Source: Penicillus capitatus (lineage: Eukaryota; Chlorophyta). Taken from it: a stretch of DNA of 64,000 nt. The notes beneath the pieces were generated by a model, which was not told where the DNA came from, searched no databases, and saw only the letters and a list, made by a program, of their open reading frames with translations. Shown in pieces: positions 19,597 to 29,084 of this stretch; within the stretch, counting starts at the first letter, position 1, and each line of letters begins with the position of its first letter. The position numbers and the translations under genes are program-made. The stretch is taken from contig OZ287694.1 of NCBI GenBank assembly GCA_965649825.1, positions 558,001 to 622,000 on the forward strand, read 5' to 3'.

Positions 19597-21616
19597 ACTA
19601 TGTCTTCGCTGTACGGAGACACAGTATCGAATGTCACCCGAGGACGATGCTTGTCAGCCGTGTCCTCCGAATGCAAACTGTGCATCCGATAGCGTCATTC
19701 AGCCGAACCGAGAGTACTGGCATCCGTATCCGTGCTCCGTGCACATGCAGGAATGCCTGAGCCAATCGGCGTGCGATTTTGATCGAGAGGCGCAGCTGGT
19801 CGCCATCACAAGAGATATGCATGACTGTGATCTCAACGCGGCCATTGAAAGTGCCTATGCCGAAGAACAATGCAACGAGGTCTCGTTTTCCTTCTCCTAA
19901 CCCCTTTTCTCCTATCTCTCGTGAAGCAGGGATACAGAGGACCGCTTTGTGGTGAATGCAGAAGTGGATACGGTCATACGTCTTCTTTGGACTGCGACCG
20001 ATGTGACAAGGACCTGAGCATTGCGTACCTAGTTCTCTCTGTTGTCGTCGTTTTGGCACTCAGCAGCTTCGCCATCAAGAGTAGTCTGGGACCAGCTCTA
20101 TCAAGTGGACAAGACATCGCGCGACTCCTTCGCCAAGTGCCAGCACGCAAGCTGATCAGGACCGTTTCTGTTCCGGAAGAACTCCAGTTGGCAGAACTCG
20201 GTGGTCCGTCAAGCAGAGTCGTCTCATCAAGGCGCCAGGCGACCGAGATCGCAGGCAGTCATGGAAGCGACGAAGATAGCCAACTGTCAGCCGAACTGGC
20301 CAAATGGAAACTCGTCGAGATCTTTAAGGTACATACAGCGTCAGACGCGGCTCCGTAAAGAATCTCTGTTTCCAGATCACGATCAATTCTTTGCAGACGA
20401 TTTCGGTGGCGATATACATCAGCTCCAACTGGACATCCTCGGCAAAGTCGCTGATCTCGGCAACAGGTAGGCCGCCATCGTCCCTCTATCAGATCTGGGA
20501 CAGACTGTTCGATGGATAGATGTTGTTGGAGGCACGATGTTGAACACGGCGTCCTTTTCCATCGAATGCCTCACTCCGGTGGAGGCCGCCTTCCCCCGGT
20601 CCATCCTTCGCCCGATCGTCACCATAGCCGCTCCAGTTACCGCTCTCCTCCTGCACGGCGTTTTCTGGTTCTGCGTGGCAATGAGATCCGCAGAGAGCTG
20701 GGAGTATTTGGAGAAGAGGTGGTCATTGAGCTTCCTTGCAGTTTCCTACCTGACCTGTGTCCGGATCACCAAAAACGCCGTGAATGTGCTTTCCTGCGTC
20801 CGAGTGCGCCAATCCATCCACACAGGCGCAGAAAGCACGAGCTATCGCTGGACACAGGCAGCCACCGTCAAGTGTTTCGCAGGATCCCATGCCATCCTTG
20901 TCAGTGTCCTTAGCCTACCCGTCCTCCTTTTCTTCACGCTCGGATTCCCAGTGCTGTTGTCGTGGAAGCTGCTGAGAAAGAAAAACCTCGATCCTTCTCA
21001 CGAGAGCTGGTTCATGGATGCCACAGCGTTTCTGTATCGGGCTTACGCCGACAGGTTTGTCTACTGGGAATCCCTTGTCCTCTTCCGAAAAGCGCTGTTG
21101 ACGATCGTCGTGGCAGTTGGATACCACCTAGGATCGAACCTCCAAGCCATCCTTGCCGTCTGCATACTGACCACGGCACTGTACCTGCACACGATATGTC
21201 ATCCCTTCCGAAACGAATTTGCCGGTCTGAATGTGTATGAAGAGGCCGTTCTCTTTTTCTCGAACATTACCTTTGTCATGGCTCTCTTATTCAATGACGA
21301 TCGGATCGGAAATGCTCTGAGGGTAGTGCTATCAGTTTTATTTTTTCTGTCGATCTGTGGACTGTTGGCTTTCTTGGGCTTTGTCTTTTCTCAGGCAACC
21401 TTTGCTTATATGCGTGTCGTATTGGAAATAGAAGAGGTTCCACAGATCGATGCGCTTGGCAATTTGCGAGTGATGCGCGAGTTCATGATCTTGAAAGTGG
21501 CGCAGAATGTCCCTCGCACGAGAAGCTTCATTCCTAAATCCAAATCCGATGAGGAGCAAGCAAACATTGGCCTGAACGCCAGACGAGATTCGACGGGTTT
21601 CTCCTCAGGATTGTGA
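19520..21616 (+). CDS. 5'-truncated receptor: Cys-rich + multi-TM module only
   Basis: Exons about 19520-19879, 19930-20328, 20376-20466 and 20520-21616, joined by 50-, 47- and 53-nt GT-AG introns at exactly the positions used in the 29085-35329 gene. They encode the Cys-rich block (CQPCPPNANC, CSVHMQECLS), a GYRGPLCGEC motif, and about nine hydrophobic helices with the YWESLVLFRKALL and HPFRNEF motifs. The frame is open to the stop at 21616. The beta-helix domain and signal peptide are missing: repeat A2 lies where they should be. An in-frame start near 19520 exists but no leader is visible. It could be a free membrane module expressed from sequences in repeat A, or a recent 5' deletion pseudogene. 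Confidence 0.7.
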
Positions 21617-22284
21617 CCGTCGCAAACGATGGCCTCGAGCCTTGTATTCATATCACAGACGGTTGTCGCGTGTTGTGAGAGATCTCTTTGAAAGAACAAC
21701 ACTTTTCGGACTGTTGGCTCCCTGTCATGCGAAACTGCGGTTAACGCGACGTTCAGAATAGTGTCCAAAAAGACGAAAAGGCTATATGAAGATTTCCACT
21801 TGCATACTGCTCAGCCTCGCCTTATTCCGACCTCAATCTCGCCGTTCTCCACCATCTGAGAAACGCGCTTCGGCCTTAACTATCGAATCTAGGTTTCTCT
21901 TCTTGCTTACGGCGAAACCTTTAGCCACTCAATCTCTGTCACGTTTTCCGTTTGATCCTCGCACTTGTCGACATTCATGCAGTCAGTCATGGTGGCATGC
22001 AGGAACGTGATGTGGACAGCATTGGTGTGTCCGATTTGGCATTACCACATCTAACAAGCGTCTCCACCACTTGTCTGCCAAGGTCGACCTCTACGGAGAA
22101 AACAACGCATTCCTTTGCAGTCTCCTTCGATTTTGCCTCATTCTTTATCACTTAACTAAATTGAACAGCGAAGCTGGTGAAATGAGGAAGGCAAACCGAA
22201 GCGTCAACGTCAGCTCTCTCCCATGGATGTCCGACATCACATCACTCTATACGTCCACCCAAAGGATGTGAAGTGTGAGTCTGG
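21617..22284. other. Intergenic; one small ORF
   Basis: The + strand ORF 21786-22010 starts MKISTCILLSLALF, which looks like a signal peptide, but the rest is not protein-like and no continuation was found. Otherwise nothing recognised. Confidence 0.35.
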
Positions 22285-22631
22285 ATATAAGTTTAGACAC
22301 GCCAGAGCTGGCCGTTGGCTGTCACTGTCATGTCAATGAAATGCGTTCAAGAGAGACGACACACACGAACGACAGTCGCCATCTCGTATAATTCATTCAA
22401 TCATTCGTCCTATCGAACGCGTTCGTCGAAGTGCGAGGTGAAAAACATGTCCATCACAAGAACACCGCCACTTACAGCTTTGACGAAGAGAACGCGAACA
22501 GGCCGAATGCTCGAGGGTGACTTCACAGAGTTGAACACTGTGTTTCGATGCATTCAATGATCATAACGGATAGTGTCCGTACGGGACAGCAGCATTGTCA
22601 TTGTCCATCATTTTCCTTTCTCTGCAGCTCG

Positions 22632-23704
22632 ATGGATGTCGTCATAAGTTTGGCCCTAAAGGTGGCCGAAGGTATCGTCGACCGTGCCGCACTCGCCGTC
22701 ACAAACGCCGAGGAGTGCAAACTGCTTGCCTCCTTGGCGGGACAAACGAAGCCGTTTCTGCAGACACTAGAGCAGCTTCACGTGGATGACCCCTCACTGC
22801 TCGCGGCGCTGGACCTCATCCTCGACGCACTTAATGAAGCAGACCGAGTCATAGAGGACTGTTGCAAGTCCACATGTTTGACAGGGATGTTATTCGCTTC
22901 GCGGAACAGCGATAAGCTGAAGCACGTCGCTCAGAAGCTGCAACACGCGTTGCAACAGGTGCCTCTGGCCACTCTACCGGCTATGGAAGAAATGCGCCAA
23001 TGCATGTTCGCCCTACAAGACAACTCAACCTTCGCAAAACCAAGTTCGACAGCGTGGCTGCATCGACGCATCAGACGAGGGTGTGGAAAGACGAAATGGA
23101 GAAGGCGTTCAATAGAAATCTGGAAGGGACAGAAGAGATGGAGACAATCCTCGTTGACATGATGAAGGAGCATTCCAGAACAGTCGAAGCCAAACTGCAG
23201 GACTTGGCTGTGCTGAAGGATTACATGCGCGAGGCGAGAAGAAATAAAGACCGGCTAATGGAGTACGAGCTGAAGCATATCATCGATGCCATTAATGAAT
23301 CACTTGAGCAGACAGAACAGACCACGGCTTCGGATTTGTCTGCCGATCTTCTTGATCAGCTTTGTTGTTGTCCTATCAGCAAGGAGGTCATGAAGGACCC
23401 AGTCGTGCTGAAAGATTCGGGTGTCACTTATGAGAGAGCCAGCATTGAGGATTGGATGCGACGCGGGAATAAGAAGGACCCCGTAACCGAAACTGAAATC
23501 AAATCTTACGAGCTAATTCCAAGTCTATTGGCCAAGAGTCTTGTGAGTTTCGCAATTGCAATCGATGGATCGGAGAAACACCAAACCGAGACTAGAAAAC
23601 GACCCCCTCTCGAAGATGGATTAAACAAAGGACGCGGCCAGCATGCACGTGCAGAAAATGCTGCCACTTCCGTCTGCATCCATTACACTATCATATATCA
23701 TTGA
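22632..23704 (+). CDS. HeLo/MLKL-like + U-box protein, right arm (internal frame break)
   Basis: Starts at the ATG at 22632 behind a CTCTGCAG acceptor-like site. The N-terminal half matches the left-arm protein (ECKLLASL, PFLQTLEQLHVDDPSLL, CKSTCLTG). At about 23013-23045 the frame changes because five extra bases are present relative to the left copy. Alternatively a 47-nt GT...AG interval (23006-23052) could be spliced, which also lands in the right frame but drops about 15 residues. The second half encodes the charged helix and an intact U-box: CPISKEVMKDPVVLKDSG, then TYERASIEDWMRRG, ending in a KSLVSF helix. U-box proteins bind E2 enzymes and act as ubiquitin ligases. The 3' end overlaps the pseudokinase start. 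Confidence 0.75.
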
Positions 23705-25153
23705 TGATGCGAATTTCAAGGTTGAGGAGAGGAGGAAGCGAAGAGGAGACCCAGTACGCGCTGAGTATTTTCCACAGTTCTTTACACCTCTCACGATAGC
23801 ACCGCCGCCTGTCAGAGAAATAAGTCGATATGAGAAGGCAAGGGCGTAGTAACAAAGGCATGCAGTCGTTTGGAAGCGTATGTTGCAACGACAGGTCAGA
23901 GACATTCATTGCGATGACTTCGCCTTCGTCCACTTGGCTTATGACCATTGCACAAGGGAGCACTGTGCTATTAAATGCATTGAACGTGGGAGAAAAGTAA
24001 GGCACGTGTGTTCCGTTGAGGATTTGCCAATGTCGAAGTGGGATGATAGATCGACAAGTACGTGCTGTATGGGATACTTAACCATCGAAGGTTATCTCAT
24101 CGTCACGTAATTCAGTTTAAAGAGGTTGCCAAACTATTGCTACTTCATTACAGCTTCTGCAAAAGTGTGACGGGTGATTAACATTCAGGTGTATTTGACA
24201 CCCTCGCATTTGTGCATCGTCACAGAGTATGCTCCGGGTGGCAGTATGTTGGATTATGTCAAGATAAAAGATGATCCCAGCGAGAAGGAGATGCGTTGGT
24301 TTTTTCAGCAACTTATCATCGGTGTGGACCATTGCCATCAAATGGAAGTGGTACGTCCTGAGATCAAACTCGAAGATGCTCTGCTGGATAGTGGCCGACG
24401 TCCTCTCCTCAAAATCTCCCCCTTTAGATATAATGTGGTGAGCAGTGTCGTTACTGTCACTTTATCATTTTTCGGACGTTCCCTCCTCTGCAGCACGATG
24501 AAGACAATTTAACACCGTTACCTGGAGTGGGTACATGCGTCTACGTGGCACCAGAGGTCATCGCGCCACAACAGGCATATGATAGCAAAGTGCGCGTTCG
24601 ATTGCGCGACATCCAGAAGATGATGATGTGTGGTCACGTTGTCTACAGAAAGCAAGTGTTTGGTCCTGTGGAGTTTGTCTGTACTTTATGATTTTTGCAT
24701 GTTATCCCTTCAAGAACGACACGGTAAGGCACGCCATGTCCAAACAATCAGACTACCTCATTCCCTTTCTCTGCTGCTAATCCTGTGTTTTTCAGTGTAT
24801 TTTGGAAATGCCGTTATCAATTCCCGAACATCCCGCCATCTCTGCCGATTTGGAAGACCTGTTGCACAAGATGATGGAAAAGGATCCAGAGAAACGGATC
24901 GGTATAAAAGGCATAATGGGACATCGCTGGTTTCAAACTGATCTTATAAATGTCGCCATAGACATAAACAAAGAACTCGGCAATCAAAGGGCAAAAAGTC
25001 GCTTGCAAGTAAGATCGATCTCTCCACATCACACCTCTCTTTGATGGAGTCTTACAGAGTGAAGAAGAGGTCCGTGCTATCGTGGAAGAAGCAAAGATTC
25101 CTGTCATAGATAAAGGGCTTAGATTAGACATCGTTTACACAGTAGGGGATTAG
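23643..25153 (+). CDS. SnRK2-like pseudokinase, right arm (intact frame)
   Basis: Eight exons: 23643-23837, 23895-23996, 24050-24124, 24189-24437, 24494-24589, 24649-24723, 24796-25008, 25058-25153. All introns are phase 0 and 49-72 nt; the first is GC-AG. They join to 366 aa with no stop. SnRK2 hallmarks: RYEK then V-R-D-I, AIKCIERGRK (Lys 92), ILNHRRL, VYLTPSHLCIVTEYAPGG, WFFQQLI, CHQMEV, IKLED, APE (YVAPEV), and a RIGIKGIMGHRWFQTDL ending. Catalytic residues are gone: HRD is R-P-E (about 180-182), the following Asn is Asp, DFG is P-F-R, and the Gly-loop lacks its glycines. So it is predicted to be catalytically dead, though the open frame across eight exons suggests it is, or was recently, functional. 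It overlaps the U-box gene end, so a joint transcript is possible. Confidence 0.85.
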
Positions 25154-25395
25154 ATGCACAGATACATACAAAGGGATCCGGGATTATATTTTACTCGTTT
25201 CAATTATCTGTTGCCGCACTCGCAAAATCACTCAGTTTTGTAAAGACATCCCCACTCACTCCCTTGGACATTCAGAATTGGATCTAGCACATCCAACCCC
25301 GATTTAGACTCCGTTACATTATTGTATTGATGAACGGCTGCAGATTTTGTGAAACTAGATCGAGTTCAGAGCGAAACGCGAAGGGTCTTACAGAA

Positions 25396-25800
25396 CTAAC
25401 TATGCGCCGTCATCGTAGCTGCCACATGAGTTTCGAAAAAAAGCAGACGATACCTCTTCAGATTCGAGATCAAAATATGGTATCCTGTGTTTTGACAGCA
25501 AAGAAGATCTACTACCAAGGAGGTAATGCGGCGGTCGACCTTTGCAAACAGACCTTCATCCAGCTCCATCCGGAAAGCAAATTCTGGAACGAGTATCCGG
25601 TTAGGAAAGCCCATTGCTCTCGCCAAAACGCTGCGAGAATCACCCCCACCCGCATCATATTCAACGCCGTACCACATCACATCCCTGCATCCAGAGTCAC
25701 TGGCATGTTCCTTGATGAAACAGATCACACAGCAGTCCAGTACCTCTATCACTCCCATTGATATTTGCCATGACGATCGGATGCACAAGATCATCTCCAT
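25396..25800 (-). CDS. Unknown protein, partner of the 9.1-9.4 kb fragment
   Basis: A minus-strand ORF of 134 aa; ATG at 25800, or 25758 (MGVIEVLDCCVICFIKEHAS). The first ~90 residues read like a conserved protein (MWYGVEYDAGGGDSRSVLAR, NRILVPEFAFRMELDEGLFA). After that the frame diverges from the left-arm copy, where the ending is FYDPFIDTMNVTEFEPFFDE. About 100 nt (around 25420-25520) look inserted here, with intron-like borders but no in-frame continuation. Function not recognised. Transcribed against its neighbours in both arms. Confidence 0.45.
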   Translation of the reverse strand: MEMILCIRSSWQISMGVIEVLDCCVICFIKEHASDSGCRDVMWYGVEYDAGGGDSRSVLARAMGFPNRILVPEFAFRMELDEGLFAKVDRRITSLVVDLLCCQNTGYHILISNLKRYRLLFFETHVAATMTAHS

Positions 25801-26304
25801 GAAGTTATGACACCCATTTGCTGTCCACTCCCTAATGAGTGGGCTCTTTTATAGTCCAGTACATTGTTCTCAAACAGACAGAGATCGATGAGAAATCGTT
25901 TGCAAGGAGACCAAAGACCGGAAATCCAGCACTTTAGCATACGACCACCCCTTCTCCTGTAAAAACGGCGCCCTCTCTCCGAACGTCGACTCTTGCTGGA
26001 TACTGGATCTCTTGGCTGGTACCATCGTTAGCGGCAAGAGCACGTGGATAACACCATAGACTGATATTAGAGAATGTCTCTAAGAGTGGCGTGATCTTCA
26101 CTGCTGTAAGTCGTGCGCTTGGCGGAAAAGAGTGAGATACGTGCTCTCCAGCATCTACGTACGCCGAGTGGTTTGATGCAGGTGTCTGTCTGTGGGACGC
26201 CTCTTCGTACGACTAGCGGTTTTTGATCAGATTCATTTTATCTGCAGAACGTTTCTTTGTTCTTCGCAGCTTAGTGAATCGTGAGAATCGACACGTGCTC
26301 AAGG
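25801..26304. other. Intergenic
   Basis: Upstream flank of two divergent genes (25.8 kb minus, 26.3 kb plus). No ORF supported. Confidence 0.45.
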
Positions 26305-27003
26305 ATGGATGCAATCTGTGCGATTTTTCTGATGGTGTTCCAGGACACCTACGAAAGAGTGTTTAGCGTTAGGTGTTGTCTAGGGAATTCGCGCCGTTCT
26401 GTGTGTCACACAGACGCCTCTGGCTTCTGTATCTGCACCTGATTACGCGAGCGTCGTTACGGTCGCGTTTGAAGATGATTTCGGACTGCAAGAGGTGATA
26501 GACTCCGAAGGAGAGATAGAGATGCCTCCGGAAGCTCCTGGTTCGCTCATGACCCAAGAGTCATCTGTCGTACTTATCACAACTGCATTGCAGAAGCAAT
26601 GAATTCAGAGGAAGCGCAAGACAAGGACGAGACAGATGCGGAATTACTAGTCTACTACAGTATCGGCTCTGATACAGAAGTAGATGAAGAAAGAGAAGAG
26701 TTAGAAGTTCTTTATGGGGGCTCTTATTATGATATTTACGCGTCTGGAGACGTAGAGGTGGATGTGGAAAAGCCAAAAAAGAAGAGGCAGAAAAAGAAAG
26801 AATCGCCGTCGATTCAAGTGTTCGAACGAACCACCCAGAATACTGTCGTGGAAAAAACTCCACAGAAATATCCAAGCACAACTCCCCCAAAGGCCACCAA
26901 GGATAAAGGAATTGATGGAGAGGGGCAACCTGTCTTATTGGAAAGGAGTTCCAGACGTGATCCACAAGCACTTGTGTACGCAGTAGGACAGCTTGTCGGC
27001 TGA
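26305..27003 (+). CDS. Secreted acidic family protein, right-arm copy (frame break)
   Basis: Exon 1 (26305-26334, MDAICAIFLM) joins over a 49-nt GT-AG intron (26335-26383) to exon 2, giving a signal-peptide-like start and then DDFGLQEVIDSEGEIEM. The frame stops at about 26602 because one base is missing relative to the left arm. The downstream frame (from the ATG at 26599) is open to 27003 and carries the acidic middle, a KKKRQKKKES patch and the family tail TPPKATKDKGIDGEGQPV. A 41-nt GT...AG interval around 26571-26611 could also repair the frame. Here the tail is intact and the front broken, the opposite of the left copy. Confidence 0.6.
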
Positions 27004-27780
27004 ATTGCATCGAGTCGACAGAAGAGAGCGAAGGGGAGGCTGCTCAGACATGTTGTTCTCGCAATGGATAGCACATACGTGGGAGGATTCTTTCTGATCT
27101 CACTTTGTGATACATTGGCCAAGAAATGCATCGCACAATGTGAATACCCTTGTGAAGCAAATAAACAAAGTTCTTTGGACGAAGCACAAAACGTTGAACG
27201 AAGAAGGATCGCGTTCGTTAGACGACGACACTGAATAGATGATCATGTGTTCGAAGGGAAACTGCCACTCGTCGAGAGAGGAATCCTGCCAGACATGGCC
27301 CTTGGCGTGCATGATCTGCAACAACTACATTGTCCGCTCTTGCCGATGATGTCTACCGATATTCCGTTTCCTGAACAACGACCACGTGTGCAACGAAGAT
27401 CACCTCTTGTATCGACAAAACAATTCTGCCACAGCTGTTCAGGATGCCAGCTACGGTGGATGACACGCAGGGTAACAGAATGCGCTTTATGCTCTTTCAC
27501 ACTGTCAACGCAAGCTGCACGCCAAGTATCACAGAAAAGATGGTTCTTGACGAAAAAACCGGATCCCATCTGTCTATTGGGTTGCATTTCACCACAAAAC
27601 GGGCTGCTAAGAACTGTCGAACGGCGTTGCAAGAGGCGCTGCCATCCCCGTTGTAATCGAATCGGTCGCCAAACGCGACCTTTGACAGAATCGAGTCGAC
27701 AGAAATCGACTGCGTTGCTCAAACGGAACGCGCGAAGGCGGAGGAGCGCAAGAACAGAAGCGACGGTTAAATAAAAATTC
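27004..27780. other. Duplicated spacer with small ORF
   Basis: Counterpart of 6811-7583. The + strand ORF 27444-27656 (70 aa) contains MRFMLFHTVNASC and ITEKMVLDEKTGSHLSIG and looks protein-like; it may be an exon of an unrecognised gene. The longer minus-strand ORF (27243-28157) crosses into repeat C and is probably a shadow. Confidence 0.35.
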
Positions 27781-28400
27781 AAAAGTTTTTGTCCGGGTGG
27801 TGAGACTCCATCGTCGTCGGCCCCCGAACTCAGCGCGACGTTGTCCTTTCCCCGCCGTAACCCATCCAACTCGGCGCGGGCTCGCCGGACACAACCGGTC
27901 AACTCTGATGGGACAACCCTCCTCTGTGTCCGGCGCAGGTATCGAACCCCCGCGGTCGTACTTCTCGAACTGGTCCAACTGCACCATCCGCTTCGGGTCG
28001 ATCCCCACAGTCGAGAAGACGCCGTCGCCAAGGTAAGCCCGCCCGTGACGACTTTGCCCGTGACCTGTTGACGACTTTCTCCACCGATCACTCTACACCC
28101 GTGACGACTTCGCCGGCGACTCTTTGACGACTTTGTCGTCCACCCTCCGGATGTCACTGTGGCACTCTGTGGTCGGCAACACTATATGTTGCACCACGCT
28201 ATTTATTCGAGTTATGGCTGCCCATGCGACGTATTTTGGCGTTCAGGACATCGAAATCAAGCAATGCATTCATTCTCGATTCACGTTTGCTTTAGCGCTA
28301 TGTCTGTTTTGTTCGTTCCGTGCCCGAGTCTGTGTTTCATTCACTACCATGTTTCTCCGCCGCCGGACTAATGGTGGCAGAACGGAGTCAGTTTTCTGAA
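27781..28400 (+). repeat. Repeat C, copy C3
   Basis: Nearly identical to C2 (13790-14420) in the same orientation and partly to C1 inverted. It begins AAAAGTTTTTGTCCGGGTGG in both full copies. Confidence 0.75.
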
Positions 28401-28428
28401 AGCTGTCGCTCTTTGTTGAAACTCTTCG

Positions 28429-28937
28429 TCAGTTTATCGCATGATCAATACCAACAACAAAGCTGATCCCTTCTGAATGTGTTCTCGTCATCTCGGTAGA
28501 AAGGTTAAGTACAGATGTTTCTTCTACGTTCCGACGATTGGACTGACTGGCCTCTGGAGCCTCAAGCGGCGTTCGGGATTGGACTGTAAAAGACAGTGGT
28601 TGATCATTAGAAAGTTTTTTGTCAACGAGCTTTAGGAAAAGTTGCACCAAACGGTATCCTTCGAGACTCAATTCGGGAGATCGCTGCATCGCACAATACA
28701 AATGCTGTCTGTACATGACGAGCAAAGCTCTACGCTACAAAACGGCAGAGGAAGACCGAACGATGCAACGGACGCGTCGAACAAACAAACTAGAGTGAGC
28801 AAGTCGTGTCGACCACTCCGCAGTACGCGAGCCAACACACGATCGAACACGAAACGCTCAATTTCGCCAATGATAACAGCGAACATCGCGGAGAACCACA
28901 CTGAGAAGTCTCTCCTGTCGTGTCGGGAAGACAGCAC
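28429..28937 (-). CDS. Hypothetical minus-strand gene
   Basis: Two overlapping minus ORFs. The upstream one (28937-28668) contains FAVIIGEIERFVFDRVLARV, and the downstream one (28725-28429) LEGYRLVQLFLKLVDKKLSN. Both have helical, protein-like composition and could be two exons of one gene divergent from the receptor that starts at 29085. The junction was not resolved and no family is recognised. Confidence 0.35.
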
Positions 28938-29084
28938 TTAAAGAACGCAGCCCCTCTCCGTTCCGGGATTCGTTCGAGTTTTACCGAAGTCCGACGCGTG
29001 CCGCGACATCGTTTTCTCGCCCACCAAGGGGACACTAAGTTCCTTTCGCGTACGTTTCGCAGAAGGCGACAACGACGCAGCAGC

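Larger units (their letters stand above)
22285..28135 (+). repeat. Right arm of ~6-kb inverted duplication
   Basis: Collinear with 12600-6450 read backwards. Gene order on the plus strand: U-box gene, pseudokinase, (minus) unknown gene, acidic secreted gene, conserved spacer, repeat C. The pseudokinase here is structurally intact, whereas the left copy is not; for the U-box gene the reverse holds. Confidence 0.85.

Noticed and set aside
27243-28157. 304-aa minus ORF across repeat C and the spacer
   Set aside because: Open frame arises from GC-rich repeat C; Arg/Ser-rich, no domain, and not kept in the left arm beyond the repeat.
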